From the NCBI RefSeq assembly GCF_002245535.1, contig NZ_NKCN01000010.1:1-64000 (forward strand): a stretch of DNA of 64,000 bases. The letters are read 5' to 3'. This DNA is from Mycobacterium lehmannii (lineage in GTDB: Bacteria; Actinomycetota; Actinomycetes; Mycobacteriales; Mycobacteriaceae). The notes beneath the pieces are model-generated. The model worked only from the letters and a program-made list of their open reading frames with translations. It searched no databases and was not told the origin of the DNA. Below, one piece after another: positions 50,908-60,942 of this stretch (its first letter is position 1; each line of letters starts with the position of its first letter). Both the position numbers and the translations under genes were made by a program.

Positions 50908-51861
50908 ATGGCACGTACGGGTCCACGTTTTGAGGGAGACACCTGGGACCTCGCCAGCAGCGTCGGTGCGACGGCGACGATGGTCGCGGCGGCGAGGGCG
51001 ATCGCCAGCACGGGTGCCGACGCGCTGATCTGCGATCCGTACGCCGAACCGTTGGTGCGCGCCGTGGGCGTGGACTTCTTCACCCGCCTGGCCAGCGGTG
51101 AGCTCACGCTCGAGGACCTCGACGGTGACACCTCGGATGGGGCCACGGTCGGGATGGCCCGGATGACCGACAACATGGCCGTGCGGACCAAGTTCTTCGA
51201 CGAGTTCTTCTCAGAGGCCGCCGAAGGTGGTGTCCGGCAGGCGGTGATCCTGGCCTCCGGGCTCGACGCGCGCGCCTACCGGTTGGCATGGCCGGCCGGG
51301 ACGACGGTCTTCGAGATCGACCAGCCCGACGTCATCGCGTTCATGACCCGGGCAATGGCCGACCTCGGCGCCGAGCCGACCGCACAGCGCAGGGCGGTGG
51401 CGATCGACCTGCGCTTCGACTGGCCCGCGGCGTTGAAGGACGCGGGTTTCGACCCCGCCCTGCCGACCGCATGGAGCGCCGAGGGTCTGCTCGGATACCT
51501 GCCGCCGGAGGCACAGGACAAGCTGCTCGACACGATCACCGAGTTGAGCGCCCCGGGTAGCCGGGTCGCGGTAGAGAGCGGCCCGTCCAGCAGCGACCCC
51601 GCCGCTCGCGAGAAGGTGCTGGCCCGGATGCAGGAATCAGCGGAGCGGTGGCGCGAACACGGCTTCGAACTCGACTTCTCCGAACTCGTCTACATCGGCG
51701 AGCGCAACGAGGCCGGAGCCTACCTCGAGGAGCGGGGCTGGCGCCTGACCCGCCGCGCGGTCGGCGAGCTGCTGGCCGAGAACGGACTGCCTCCGCTGCC
51801 GGAGGACGACGACGCCAGGTTCGGTGAGATGCAGTACATCAGCGGCATACTCGAGAAATGA
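50908..51861 (+). CDS. SAM-dependent methyltransferase (mycobacterial TIGR00027-type), copy 1 of 3
   Basis: This 317-residue class I methyltransferase belongs to the family seen next to secY and sppA in M. tuberculosis (Rv0725c, Rv0726c, Rv0731c). Typical motifs are [19 protein letters not shown] at the N-terminus, [16 protein letters not shown], the SAM-binding [21 protein letters not shown] and [14 protein letters not shown]. The substrates of the family are not established. AGGAG precedes the ATG, and the stop overlaps the next copy as ATGA. It is the first gene of a three-copy tandem operon divergent from secY. Confidence 0.93.
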   Translation: MARTGPRFEGDTWDLASSVGATATMVAAARAIASTGADALICDPYAEPLVRAVGVDFFTRLASGELTLEDLDGDTSDGATVGMARMTDNMAVRTKFFDEFFSEAAEGGVRQAVILASGLDARAYRLAWPAGTTVFEIDQPDVIAFMTRAMADLGAEPTAQRRAVAIDLRFDWPAALKDAGFDPALPTAWSAEGLLGYLPPEAQDKLLDTITELSAPGSRVAVESGPSSSDPAAREKVLARMQESAERWREHGFELDFSELVYIGERNEAGAYLEERGWRLTRRAVGELLAENGLPPLPEDDDARFGEMQYISGILEK

Positions 51862-52760
51862 GCCGAACGGATTCGGACAGTTGGGACCCCGCATCCAGCG
51901 TAGGGACCACGGCCACAATGGTCGCCGCCGCACGCGCGATCGCCAGCCGCGAAAGTGACCCGCTCTTCGTCGATCCGTACGCCGCGCCGCTGGTGCGTGC
52001 GGTCGGCATCGACTTCTTCACGGGCCTGGTCGACGGGGGCATCGAGGGCAACGACATCGACGGCGCCGGCGCCGACTTCATGGCCAGGATGATCGCGGTG
52101 CGCACACGGTTCTTCGACGACTTCTTCCTCACCTCCACCGGAGGTGGAATCCGGCAGGCGGTGATTCTGGCCTCGGGTCTGGACTCGCGGTCCTACCGGC
52201 TGCCGTGGCCCGACGGGACCGTTGTCTACGAGATCGACCAGCCGCAGGTGATCGAGTTCAAGACCGCGACGATGGCCTCGCTGGGGGCCTCCCCCTCTGC
52301 CCAGCTGCGCACTGTCGGTATCGACCTGCGCGATGATTGGCCGAACGCGTTGCGCGACATCGGTTTCGACCCGGCACAGCCCGCAGCGTGGAGCGCGGAA
52401 GGACTGCTCGTCTACTTGCCGCCGGAAGCGCAGGACAAGCTGTTCGACGACATCGGCACGCTGAGCACACCGGGAAGCAGGCTCGCCACCGAATACCATC
52501 CCGACGCCGCCGCGACGATCGGCGAACGCAGTAAGGCGATCAGCAAACAGTGGGGTGAGAACGGCGTCCACCTCGACATCTCGCACCTCTTCTACGAGGG
52601 CGAGCGCAGCCACGTCGTCGACTATCTGACCGAGCACGGTTGGCAGGTCTCCACCAAGAGCCGTCCCGAGGTGTTTGCGGGATACGGCCGAGAATTTCCC
52701 GACACAGAACTGCTTGCCCCGATGCGTGATTCGCTCGCGATCACCGCAATGCGCAACTGA
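51858..52760 (+). CDS. SAM-dependent methyltransferase, copy 2 of 3
   Basis: This 300-residue paralogue of its two neighbours has the same block order: [56 protein letters not shown] and [14 protein letters not shown]. The linker after DFF and the C-terminus differ from copy 1, and substrate contacts may lie there. The ATG overlaps the copy 1 stop. No start other than the overlapping one is supported by a ribosome-binding site. Confidence 0.93.
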   Translation: MSRTDSDSWDPASSVGTTATMVAAARAIASRESDPLFVDPYAAPLVRAVGIDFFTGLVDGGIEGNDIDGAGADFMARMIAVRTRFFDDFFLTSTGGGIRQAVILASGLDSRSYRLPWPDGTVVYEIDQPQVIEFKTATMASLGASPSAQLRTVGIDLRDDWPNALRDIGFDPAQPAAWSAEGLLVYLPPEAQDKLFDDIGTLSTPGSRLATEYHPDAAATIGERSKAISKQWGENGVHLDISHLFYEGERSHVVDYLTEHGWQVSTKSRPEVFAGYGREFPDTELLAPMRDSLAITAMRN

Positions 52761-52769
52761 GGAGCACGA

Positions 52770-53669
52770 ATGGCCCGCACCGACAACGACACCTGGGATC
52801 TGGCATCCAGCGTCGGCTCGACCGCGACGATGGTCGCCGCACAGCGCGTACTGAGCCACCGCGAGGGCCTGATCGACGACCCGTACGCCGAACCTCTGGT
52901 GCGCGCGGTCGGGCTCGACTTCTTCATCCGGGCGCTCGACGGCGAGATATCGCTGGACGACATCGACCCTCGCTTCAACACACGCCGCGCCGCCGAGGGA
53001 ATGGCTGTGCGCACCCGCCATTTCGACCGGCTGTTCGCCGACGCCGCGGCTGGTGGTGTCCGCCAGGCGGTGATCTTGGCCGCCGGGCTCGACGCCCGCG
53101 GCTACCGCCTGCCGTGGCCGGCAGGCACCACTGTGTTCGAACTCGACCAGCCGGAGGTGATCGCGTTCAAGAGCGACACCCTTTCGGCGTTGGGGGTCGA
53201 ACCGACCGCGAACCGGCACGTGGTGGCGATCGACCTGCGCGATGACTGGCCGAAAGCGCTGTTGGACAACGGCTTCGATCCGACGCAACCGACGGCCTGG
53301 ATCGCCGAGGGGCTGCTGATCTACCTGCCGCCCGAAGCGCAGGACCTGCTGTTCGACCGGATCGATGAACTGAGCGCACCGGATAGCCGGGTGGCCACCG
53401 AGCACATCCCCGACGTCAGCATGTTCTCCGACGAGCGGGCCCGGGAGATCGCCGAGAAATTGCAGGCTTACGGACAGAACATCGAGATGGGTGAGCTCAT
53501 CTATCACGGTGAGCGCAACGACGTCGTCGACTATCTGACCGACCGCGGATGGGACGTCACGACGCAGAGCATGCCGGATGCCTATGCCGCCAACGGTTTC
53601 ACGTTCGACGAGGACAGCACGATCGGCTTTTTCAGCGATATGAGCTACCTGTCGGCGATCAAACGCTGA
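52770..53669 (+). CDS. SAM-dependent methyltransferase, copy 3 of 3
   Basis: This third paralogue, 299 residues, has [56 protein letters not shown] and [20 protein letters not shown] lies before its ATG, nine bases after copy 2. The three copies share the N-terminal and SAM motifs and diverge elsewhere, consistent with tandem duplication and specialisation. The gene is convergent with the AraC regulator; the 51 bp between holds no clear terminator. Confidence 0.93.
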   Translation: MARTDNDTWDLASSVGSTATMVAAQRVLSHREGLIDDPYAEPLVRAVGLDFFIRALDGEISLDDIDPRFNTRRAAEGMAVRTRHFDRLFADAAAGGVRQAVILAAGLDARGYRLPWPAGTTVFELDQPEVIAFKSDTLSALGVEPTANRHVVAIDLRDDWPKALLDNGFDPTQPTAWIAEGLLIYLPPEAQDLLFDRIDELSAPDSRVATEHIPDVSMFSDERAREIAEKLQAYGQNIEMGELIYHGERNDVVDYLTDRGWDVTTQSMPDAYAANGFTFDEDSTIGFFSDMSYLSAIKR

Positions 53670-53720
53670 CCCGAAGCTGCGCGAGCGTGCGCGTTTGCAC
53701 ACGACGCGCCGCGAAAATCC

Positions 53721-54725
53721 CTACAGATGTGCACGTTCGCGAAACTCCCGCGGCGTCGTACCGAACCAGCGGCGGAACGACCGATTGAACGCACTTTGTT
53801 CGGAGTAGCCCAGTAGGTGCGCGATCTGACTCAGATGCAGGGTTGAAATCGCCATGTACTTCGCCGCTTGCACTCGGCGTTCTCTGTCGATCAGGTCTTG
53901 ACAACTAACGCCTTCGGCTGCCAACCGCCGCTGCAGCGTCCTTGGATGCAGTGCTAGTTGCTCGGCGATGGATTCGACCGTGCACAGTCCAGCGGGCAGG
54001 AGGCGGTGCGCCAGATCGGCGACACGATCGGATAATTGCCCATCGCTCGGGGTATGCGTGACTTCGACATACTTGACCGCGATGCGCTTGGCCAAGGGGT
54101 CTACGTTGTCGATGCGCCGGTGGAGCACGGAGGTCGGCAGCTCGATACCGCACCAGCTCTGTTCGAAGCGCACCGGGCAGCCCAAGGTGTCTTGGTACAC
54201 GCTCTCCGGGCTCAGCCGGGCGTGCCGGAATGCCACAGTGGCCGGTGTTTCCCTGCCCGCGAGTACCCTCAAGACCTGAACGAGGGTCCCCACACTCATC
54301 TCGTACGCCTGCAAGGGGTAGTACCCGAGGTCCGGTTCAATCACCTCGTATGTGAGCCGGGTGGCTGTATCGGTATGCGGCACAAGGGCAAGTTTGAACG
54401 CCGTGGAATGCGCGTAGCTGTAGCGCATTCCAGCCTGGATGGCGTCCGCCACGAATTCGGAATTCCGGACTATTACCGCGATGGGGCCCCCGACGGCGAT
54501 GCCACGCATGCAAGACAACCGGAGACCGAAATCCACGCACCGTAGTTCGTCGGCGGTCGCCGTGATCATGTTTCCGAAGGGAAGCACCGGTATCAGAGCG
54601 TCTTCGCATTCTTCGACGCCGGCGGGAATGGCGAATCTTGCGTAATACGCCGCGGGATCGCCTCCGAGCTCTCGAACAAGCTCGGGATACCCACGCAGGG
54701 CCGTGCCGCGGATCATGCCACTCAT
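53721..54725 (-). CDS. AraC-family transcriptional regulator
   Basis: This 334-residue regulator has an N-terminal arabinose-binding-like ligand domain (about 1-215) and a C-terminal AraC HTH (LCTVESIAEQLALHPRTLQRRLAAEG; then HLLGYSEQSAFNRSFRRWFGTTPREFR). The ATG at 54725 with GGGGGTGG upstream is chosen; an ATG at 54716 lacks one. The frame is open much further upstream, but that part is antisense to the monooxygenase gene. It is divergent from that gene with 87 bp between, so it is the likely activator of the monooxygenase. Confidence 0.92.
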   Translation of the reverse strand: MSGMIRGTALRGYPELVRELGGDPAAYYARFAIPAGVEECEDALIPVLPFGNMITATADELRCVDFGLRLSCMRGIAVGGPIAVIVRNSEFVADAIQAGMRYSYAHSTAFKLALVPHTDTATRLTYEVIEPDLGYYPLQAYEMSVGTLVQVLRVLAGRETPATVAFRHARLSPESVYQDTLGCPVRFEQSWCGIELPTSVLHRRIDNVDPLAKRIAVKYVEVTHTPSDGQLSDRVADLAHRLLPAGLCTVESIAEQLALHPRTLQRRLAAEGVSCQDLIDRERRVQAAKYMAISTLHLSQIAHLLGYSEQSAFNRSFRRWFGTTPREFRERAHL

Positions 54726-54812
54726 TCGGCCACCCCCAAGGTGTCGCGAAGTGGTAAAAGTGTGTCGGAAAATGTCAAGACGGTCAATGCCGTGCGCCGC
54801 CACGCTACTGGC

Positions 54813-56288
54813 ATGAGCGCACCGGATTTCGATGTACTGATCATCGGCGCGGGACTGGCAGGAGTGGGCGCCGCTTGCCACGTGACAAGAAGCCTCCCGC
54901 ATAAGAGCTTGGCGTTGCTCGAGCGACGCGAGCACCTGGGTGGCACGTGGGACCTTTTCCGCTACCCCGGCATCCGGTCCGACGTCGACATGCTGACGCT
55001 CGGATACGGGTTCCGCCCTTGGCGTAGCCCCGACATAGTTGCGAGAGGTGACAAGATCCGCCAGTACATCGCCGATACAGCAGCCGAGTTCGGCATCGCC
55101 GAGAAGATTCTGTATGGATTCAAAGTCTTGAGCGCAGAATGGTCCACCACCCACTGCCGGTGGACAGTGAACGCCGTGCATGAGGCCACCGGGGAGATCC
55201 GCCACTACTCTTGTGGGTTCCTCATCAACTGCACCGGTTACTACAACTATGACGTCGGGTATCTTCCCGACTTTCCAGGCGCCGACCAGTTCAATGGGCG
55301 ATTCGTGCACACTCAGCACTGGCCCCAGGATCTGGACTACACGGGTATGCGCGTCGTCGTAATCGGCAGCGGGGCAACCGCTGTCACCGTTGTCCCCGCA
55401 ATGGCAAGCGGCGCTGAGCATGTCACGATGCTGCAACGCTCGCCGTCTTACGTGATGTCATTGCCGGCATTCGACAAGGTCTCGGAATTCTTGGGGCGGG
55501 TCCTTCCCGAAGAGACGGTGTACGGACTTGCCCGCAAGCGCAACATCGTCATGCAACGCAAGGTCTATCTGGCGTGCAGGCGTTGGCCGCGGCTGTCCCG
55601 GAGACTCTTGCTAAGGCACGTTCGTCGACGGGTGGGTCCTTCGATTGACATGCGGCATTTCACGCCTCGATACATGCCGTTCGATGAGCGGCTGTGCGTC
55701 GCATCCGACGGCGACTTCTTCAAGGCAGTGAAGTCTGGGTCTGCATCCATCGTCACCGACGAGATCGAGCGCTTCACCGAAGGCGGAATCCTTCTGAAGT
55801 CCGGATGTGAACTCGAGGCCGACCTTATCGTCGCGGCGACCGGGCTGAACCTTCAGTTTCTCGGTGGGATGCAGTTGACGGTCGACGGCGTGCCATGTGA
55901 TCCCAGCACTCGCATGACTTACAAGAGTGTCCTAGTCGAGGACGTGCCGAATTTCGCCTGGTTGTTCGGCTACATCAATGCGGCGTACACGCTCAAGGCC
56001 GACATCGCGAGCGCCTACTTGTGCCGGCTGCTCAAACACATGGACGACAATGCATTCGCCGTCGCAAGACCTTGCGATTCCAATGCCTGCTCGACAGCTG
56101 CGAGCGTTATGGACGACTTGCATTCTGGGTACATTCGACGCGCGCAAAACCTTCTGCCTCGCCAAGGGTCTGCCGTTCCCTGGAAGGTACTCATGCACTA
56201 CGAGAAGGACTGTCGGCTGCTGCTCGAGGATCCGATCGACGACGGAATTCTGTCGTTCAGTGGCGCGCCGGTGGGCGCAGTTGCTTGA
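54813..56288 (+). CDS. Flavin-containing / Baeyer-Villiger-type monooxygenase
   Basis: This 491-residue two-dinucleotide-domain flavoprotein has an FAD motif VLIIGAGLAGVGAACH near the N-terminus, the Baeyer-Villiger/FMO fingerprint FNGRFVHTQHWP (F-x-G-x3-H-x3-W), and an NADPH motif VVVIGSGATAV. It resembles EthA- and AlmA-like ketone or long-chain alkane monooxygenases. The ATG at 54813 has only a weak ribosome-binding site; the frame is open 24 codons upstream. It is transcribed divergently from an AraC regulator and converges with sppA. Confidence 0.92.
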   Translation: MSAPDFDVLIIGAGLAGVGAACHVTRSLPHKSLALLERREHLGGTWDLFRYPGIRSDVDMLTLGYGFRPWRSPDIVARGDKIRQYIADTAAEFGIAEKILYGFKVLSAEWSTTHCRWTVNAVHEATGEIRHYSCGFLINCTGYYNYDVGYLPDFPGADQFNGRFVHTQHWPQDLDYTGMRVVVIGSGATAVTVVPAMASGAEHVTMLQRSPSYVMSLPAFDKVSEFLGRVLPEETVYGLARKRNIVMQRKVYLACRRWPRLSRRLLLRHVRRRVGPSIDMRHFTPRYMPFDERLCVASDGDFFKAVKSGSASIVTDEIERFTEGGILLKSGCELEADLIVAATGLNLQFLGGMQLTVDGVPCDPSTRMTYKSVLVEDVPNFAWLFGYINAAYTLKADIASAYLCRLLKHMDDNAFAVARPCDSNACSTAASVMDDLHSGYIRRAQNLLPRQGSAVPWKVLMHYEKDCRLLLEDPIDDGILSFSGAPVGAVA

Positions 56289-56311
56289 ACCCCTCGCTCT
56301 GACCCGATCGC

Positions 56312-58108
56312 TCAGAACCGGTAATCGCCGAACAACAGCGCGCTGACGCCACTGAGCGAGCGCTCCGTCTCGTCGGCCAACTGCACCACGGACCGCCCGA
56401 GCAGTCCGGCGACGGCGTCCGGTAGCGATGCCGCCGGCAGCGACGACGGTTTGGGCCGCAACCGGTCCAGCAGCGACGAACCCGGATACGTGACGATGCG
56501 CACCTCGGCGTCGACGTCGATCCCCGCCAACACTTTGGCCCTCGTGATCGCGGCGCGCAGGCCGCCGAGGTGATCGACCAAACCGTGCTCGTGCGCGTCG
56601 GCACCGGTCCAAACCCGACCGCGCGCGACGGCGTCGACATCCTCGACGCTCATCTTGCGGCCCACGGCGACCCGCTCGATGAAATCGGTGTAGAGCAGGT
56701 CCGCCTCGGCCTCCACGTGTGCATGCTGCTCGTCGGTGAACGGCTCGTTGAGCGACCAGACGTCGGCGTTGCGGTTGGTACGTACCGTCCCGGAGCCGAC
56801 GCCAAGACGCCCCTTGAGCTCGCGAGCCACCAGCTTGCCCGCCAGCACACCGATCGAGCCGGTAATGGTGCCGGAATTGGCGACGATCTCATCGGCGGCC
56901 ATCGACACGTAGTAGCCGCCGGATGCCGCGACGGCGCCCATCGACGCGACCACCGGCTTGCCTTTGTCGCGGCTCTGTTGCACTTCGCGCCAAATGGTTT
57001 CCGATCCGGTCACCGAGCCGCCGGGGCTGTCCACCCGCAACACGATCGCCGAAACGTCTTCGGCGGCCGCGGCTTCGCGAAGCGCCGCGGCGATCGTGTC
57101 GCCGCCCGCGCTCGAACTGCCCAACGGCAGCGGTTGCGTGCCGCCGCGACCACTGACGATCGGGCCGTGCAGGGTCACCACGGCGATCGTCGCCTTCTTG
57201 CGTCCGGGGATGGACGGCACGGGCAGAGCCGGGCGTTCCGCCGTGGCACGCGCATAACGCGACAGGAACAGCCGCGGCGGCGCGTCGTCGGAGTCGGCGT
57301 CCGCGCCTGCCGTGAAGTCCGGTGCGCCGGCCAGTTCGGCCATGCGTGCATAGGCTTCGTCACGGAAGCCGACGCGGTCGATCAACCTTCCGGCGAGCGC
57401 GTCTTCGCGCAGCAACGGCGCCTTGTCGGCGAGCGCGTCGACGTCCTCGGGCTCGAGGTGACGCGACTGTGCGACCGCCTCCAGCACCTGGGTGTGCAGG
57501 CTTTGAATCAACCGTTCGTCGGCCTCGCGATGGGCCTCGGTGTAACCGTCTTCGGTGAAACGGTTTGCCGCAGACTTGTATTCACCGCGCGCGATGAACT
57601 GCGCCTCGACTCCGATCTTGTCGAGCGCGCCGCGCAGGAACAGTGCGTTCGTCGCAAAACCCACCAGTCCCACCGTGCCCGCAGGTTGCATCCAGACCTC
57701 GCGGAATGCTGAGGCCAGGTAGTACGACAGCGTGCCGGGATAGGTCTCGGCCCACGCCAACGACGGCTTGAGGTCGCTGAACGCCGCGATGGCTGAACGC
57801 AGTTCCTGCACCGGGCCCGGCGACGCAGCGGGCAGCTGCACCCGAGCGATCAGGCCGGCGACCCGGTCGTCCTCGGCCGCCCGGTGGATCGCCGCGACGG
57901 CCTCCCGCAACAGAAGCGGACGGCCCGCCCCGGAGATCAATGCCAGCGGGTCGAACCCGGCGGTCTCGCTCGGCACCGACGTCAGGTCGAGTTCGAGCAC
58001 GCATCCGTTCGGGACACCGTTGTGGCGGGCGGTGTCGATGCGCCGCGCCAGCGCGCGCACGTCGTCGAGACCGGGGAGTCCGGACATGCCGGGCAGGAAA
58101 ACGGACAT
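56312..58108 (-). CDS. sppA: Signal peptide peptidase SppA, 67-kDa type
   Basis: This 598-residue two-domain serine protease of the SppA 67K type has the catalytic Lys in ARGEYKSAANRFTEDG of the N-terminal domain and the catalytic Ser in AVAASGGYYVS of the C-terminal domain, with the substrate segment DSPGGSVTGS. It digests leftover signal peptides in the membrane. No strong N-terminal transmembrane segment was seen, so membrane attachment may be peripheral. In M. tuberculosis the gene (Rv0724) also follows rplO; here a small secreted protein and a luciferase-like gene lie between. Confidence 0.95.
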   Translation of the reverse strand: MSVFLPGMSGLPGLDDVRALARRIDTARHNGVPNGCVLELDLTSVPSETAGFDPLALISGAGRPLLLREAVAAIHRAAEDDRVAGLIARVQLPAASPGPVQELRSAIAAFSDLKPSLAWAETYPGTLSYYLASAFREVWMQPAGTVGLVGFATNALFLRGALDKIGVEAQFIARGEYKSAANRFTEDGYTEAHREADERLIQSLHTQVLEAVAQSRHLEPEDVDALADKAPLLREDALAGRLIDRVGFRDEAYARMAELAGAPDFTAGADADSDDAPPRLFLSRYARATAERPALPVPSIPGRKKATIAVVTLHGPIVSGRGGTQPLPLGSSSAGGDTIAAALREAAAAEDVSAIVLRVDSPGGSVTGSETIWREVQQSRDKGKPVVASMGAVAASGGYYVSMAADEIVANSGTITGSIGVLAGKLVARELKGRLGVGSGTVRTNRNADVWSLNEPFTDEQHAHVEAEADLLYTDFIERVAVGRKMSVEDVDAVARGRVWTGADAHEHGLVDHLGGLRAAITRAKVLAGIDVDAEVRIVTYPGSSLLDRLRPKPSSLPAASLPDAVAGLLGRSVVQLADETERSLSGVSALLFGDYRF

Positions 58109-58169
58109 GCTGCGAGCCTACCGACGCCGCGCAGCGCCTCGGCCCGGCGAGCGCGTCTACCGTGGTGCC

Positions 58170-59096
58170 GTGCGATTCGACATCTCCGTCCCCCAGCGCG
58201 TCGCGGGCGGCTTCGATGCCTGCGCCACACGCGACTACCTGATCCGTGCTGAAGCACTGGGCTTCACCGGCGCGTGGACGCTGGAGCAGACGATCGGGCC
58301 CTCACCGCTGCTCGCACCGCTGGAGATGCTCGCATGGGCCGCCGCACACACCGAGCGGATCCGCCTGGGGGTGGCCGTCCTCGTGACCTCCCTGCACGAA
58401 CCGCTTCAACTGGCCTCAGCGGTGACGGCGGTCGACCACCTCAGCCACGGACGGCTCGACCTCGGGGTGGCCCCTGGTGGCGGCACCCGCAAGTTCGCGG
58501 CGTTCGGCGTAGAACGGGCCACGTTCGTCGGCAACTTCACCGAAGGGCTCGAGTTGATGAAGGCGGCCTGGTCCGACGAACCCAAGGTGACGTTTCACGG
58601 CCGGTTTCGTGACGTCGACGGGCTGCCGATCCAACCCAAACCCGTCCAGCGACCGCATCCGCCGCTCTGGTTCGGCGCCAACGTTCCTCGCGCCATCGCC
58701 AGGGCGGTGCGCCACGGCGACGCGTTCCTGGGGGCGGGTTCGTCGACGACGGCCGCGTTCGCCGAAGCGGTCAGAACCGTTCATCACGAACTGGCCGAAC
58801 AACGAAGGGATGCAGAGGATTTCACTGTCGGCAAGCGCGTGTACCTGATCGTCGACGATGACCCCTTGCGCGCCAGGGAGCGGGTACTGGCCGGCCTGCG
58901 CCGCATCTACGGCGGTATGGCCGGCATCGACGAGGTCCCGGTATCCGGCACACCCGCCGACGTGGTCCGCGGGCTGCGCGATGTCGTCGACGCAGGCGCC
59001 GAGATGCTACTGCTCAACCCCGTCGGCGAGGATGTCTCCGAAGACCGCGAACAGATGGAACGTCTTGCGGCAGAAGTGATTCCGCAGCTGAAGTGA
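58170..59096 (+). CDS. Luciferase-like (LLM) flavin- or F420-dependent oxidoreductase
   Basis: This 308-residue TIM-barrel protein of the luciferase superfamily begins VRFDISVPQRVAGGFD and has RLGVAVLVTSLHEPLQLA, DHLSHGRLDLGVAPGG, PHPPLWFGAN and VSGTPADVVRGLRDVV, the usual conserved positions. The GTG at 58170 is chosen by homology; no ribosome-binding site is clear. Many mycobacterial members use coenzyme F420, which cannot be told from FMN use here. It is divergent from sppA by 61 bp and convergent with the small secreted protein gene. Confidence 0.88.
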   Translation: MRFDISVPQRVAGGFDACATRDYLIRAEALGFTGAWTLEQTIGPSPLLAPLEMLAWAAAHTERIRLGVAVLVTSLHEPLQLASAVTAVDHLSHGRLDLGVAPGGGTRKFAAFGVERATFVGNFTEGLELMKAAWSDEPKVTFHGRFRDVDGLPIQPKPVQRPHPPLWFGANVPRAIARAVRHGDAFLGAGSSTTAAFAEAVRTVHHELAEQRRDAEDFTVGKRVYLIVDDDPLRARERVLAGLRRIYGGMAGIDEVPVSGTPADVVRGLRDVVDAGAEMLLLNPVGEDVSEDREQMERLAAEVIPQLK

Positions 59097-59123
59097 AGCC
59101 GCGTCGACTCGAATGAAGCCCGG

Positions 59124-59465
59124 TCAGCGCCCCATGAAGCGGCCGTGCTGGGGGCAGTAGACGGCGACCGCCGCGCGCATCAGCCCCGCGGCCTGCCCGC
59201 GATCCATACCGGTGCCGGTAAGGCGGTTGACCACACCGCGCACGACAGGAACCGGGTTGGCGCTGCCGTCCAGGCCCGCGGTCAGCATGTCGCAGATACC
59301 CTGACCCAACGCAGGCAGGTCGGTTTCACCGAGTGGAATCTGCAGCGCCTCGACGTGATCGGCGAACTTCGCATCGTCGTCCTGGGCGTGGGCGGTCGCC
59401 ACGCCGCCGAACAACGCGATACCGGCTGCCCCAGCGACGGCAGTGAGACGGCGGAGGTAAGTCAT
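59124..59465 (-). CDS. Small secreted DUF732-type protein
   Basis: This 113-residue protein has a clear signal peptide: MTYLRRLTAVAGAAGIALFGG then AHA as cleavage site. The mature part has two Cys (GICDML and AVYCPQ) likely to form a disulfide. AGGAG upstream fixes the ATG at 59465; an upstream in-frame start would break the signal. DUF732 proteins are common in mycobacterial envelopes, and their function is not known. It lies between sppA and the spc operon on the same strand as the ribosomal genes. Confidence 0.85.
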   Translation of the reverse strand: MTYLRRLTAVAGAAGIALFGGVATAHAQDDDAKFADHVEALQIPLGETDLPALGQGICDMLTAGLDGSANPVPVVRGVVNRLTGTGMDRGQAAGLMRAAVAVYCPQHGRFMGR

Positions 59466-59539
59466 ATCTGCTCCTGATGTGTCACGCCTACGCACCATAT
59501 CGTCGGACGGCGCCTCGCGTTACGACCGCCCGACACGAA

Positions 59540-59564
59540 AGCCCCCGCCTCCACGGCAGGGGCT
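59540..59564 (-). terminator. Hairpin terminator after rplO
   Basis: On the minus strand AGCCCCTGCC and GGCGGGGGCT pair with one mismatch around a five-base loop, followed by a short T-run (TTTCGTG). It lies 17 bases after the rplO stop and before the secreted protein gene, and probably ends spc operon transcription. Confidence 0.7.
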
Positions 59565-59580
59565 CCCGGTCGACGCGGGG

Positions 59581-60024
59581 TTACAGCTCGGTCGCCGAAC
59601 CGCCCGCCGAGGAGATCTTCTCGCGGGCGCTGCCGCTGAACTTGTGCGCGGTGACGTTCACCTTCACGGTGAGCTTGCCGTCGCCGAGTACCTTGACCAG
59701 TGCGTTCTTGCGCACCGCGCCCGCGGCGACCAGCTCGTCCACACCGACGTCGCCGCCATTGGGGAACAGCTTGTTGATGTCGCCGACGTTGACGACCTCG
59801 TACTCGGTGCGGAAGCGGTTGCGGAAGCCCTTGAGCTTCGGCAGCCGCATGTGGATCGGCATCTGACCGCCCTCGAACGTCGCGGGGACGTTCTTGCGGG
59901 CCTTGGTGCCCTTGGTGCCGCGACCCGCGGTCTTACCCTTTGAACCCTCGCCGCGACCCACCCGGGTCTTGGCCGTCTTCGAACCGGGCGCCGGTTTCAG
60001 GTCGTGCAGTTTGATAGGTGTCAT
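59581..60024 (-). CDS. rplO: 50S ribosomal protein L15
   Basis: This 147-residue protein has the N-terminal [32 protein letters not shown] region and [13 protein letters not shown], typical of L15. It assembles late in the 50S subunit near the central protuberance. It is the last gene of the spc operon, overlapping rpmD by ATGA, and is followed by a hairpin terminator. SecY is not next to L15 as in E. coli but about 10 kb away beyond sppA and the methyltransferases, as is usual in mycobacteria. Confidence 0.98.
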   Translation of the reverse strand: MTPIKLHDLKPAPGSKTAKTRVGRGEGSKGKTAGRGTKGTKARKNVPATFEGGQMPIHMRLPKLKGFRNRFRTEYEVVNVGDINKLFPNGGDVGVDELVAAGAVRKNALVKVLGDGKLTVKVNVTAHKFSGSAREKISSAGGSATEL

Positions 60025-60245
60025 GCTTTAGCCTTCCGCTCTTCGCGCGAGCGCTCATCGCCGGCCTCTACTGCTTCAACTTTGACGAGGTGATGCACGG
60101 TCTTGATCAGGCCGCGCGTCTGCGCGTTGTCCTCGCGGACTACGGACTGGCGAATCTTGCGCAGCCCCAACGTCCGCAGGCTCTCCCGCTGCTTCCAGCG
60201 TGCACCGATGGTGCTGCGCACCTGGGTGATCTTCAGCTCTGCCAT
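60021..60245 (-). CDS. rpmD: 50S ribosomal protein L30
   Basis: This 74-residue protein has the N-terminal [30 protein letters not shown] core. L30 is a single-domain protein, here with a normal C-terminal extension. It is absent in some bacteria but usual in actinobacteria. The start is adjacent to the rpsE stop and the end overlaps rplO. Confidence 0.97.
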   Translation of the reverse strand: MAELKITQVRSTIGARWKQRESLRTLGLRKIRQSVVREDNAQTRGLIKTVHHLVKVEAVEAGDERSREERKAKA

Positions 60246-60911
60246 TTACGACGACCCTTCACGCGCTGCCGACGCGGCAAGCGCCTCGGCCTCCCGGCGC
60301 GCCCGCAGCATGCCCGCAGGCGCCACATCTTCGATCGGCAGCCCGCGTCGGGCGGCGACCTCTTCGGGACGCTGCAGCAGCTTCAGCGCGGCAACGGTGG
60401 CGTGCACCACGTTGATCGCGTTGTCGCTGCCCAGCGACTTGGCCAGGATGTCGTGCACGCCGGCGCATTCCAGCACCGCGCGAGCCGCACCGCCGGCGAT
60501 CACACCGGTACCGGGGCTGGCCGGACGCAGCATCACCACACCGGCGGCGGCTTCGCCCTGCACCGGGTGGGTGATGGTGCCGCCGATCAGCGGAACCCGG
60601 AAGAAGTTCTTGCGTGCTTCTTCGACGCCCTTGGCGATGGCGGCGGGAACTTCCTTGGCCTTGCCGTATCCGACACCGACCATGCCCTTGCCGTCGCCGA
60701 CGATCACCAGCGCGGTGAAGCTGAACCGGCGGCCACCCTTGACCACCTTGGAGACGCGGTTGATCGAGACGACGCGCTCGAGGTAGTTGCTCTTGTCGCC
60801 GCCGTCGCGGCCACGACCGCCACGGTCGTCGCGGCGACCACGTCCGTCGCGGTCGCCCCGCGACCCGCGGCCGTCCTGGGGGCCGCCGGCTGTTGCCTGT
60901 TCGGCCATCAT
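60246..60911 (-). CDS. rpsE: 30S ribosomal protein S5
   Basis: This 221-residue protein has an Arg/Gly/Asp-rich N-terminal tail ([16 protein letters not shown]) of about 45 residues ahead of the S5 double-stranded RNA-binding domain ([30 protein letters not shown]) and the C-terminal [21 protein letters not shown]. Such tails are normal for mycobacterial S5. Two ATGs in a row (60911 and 60908) both fit the GGAAGGA. It is a 30S subunit protein important for decoding accuracy. Confidence 0.98.
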   Translation of the reverse strand: MMAEQATAGGPQDGRGSRGDRDGRGRRDDRGGRGRDGGDKSNYLERVVSINRVSKVVKGGRRFSFTALVIVGDGKGMVGVGYGKAKEVPAAIAKGVEEARKNFFRVPLIGGTITHPVQGEAAAGVVMLRPASPGTGVIAGGAARAVLECAGVHDILAKSLGSDNAINVVHATVAALKLLQRPEEVAARRGLPIEDVAPAGMLRARREAEALAASAAREGSS

Positions 60912-60942
60912 GCAGTCCTTCCCATTGTGTTGAGCTCAGTCA

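Noticed and set aside
53721..55436. A 571-codon AraC frame
   Set aside because: Only the part from the ATG at 54725 onward has AraC features. The upstream part is antisense to the monooxygenase gene.
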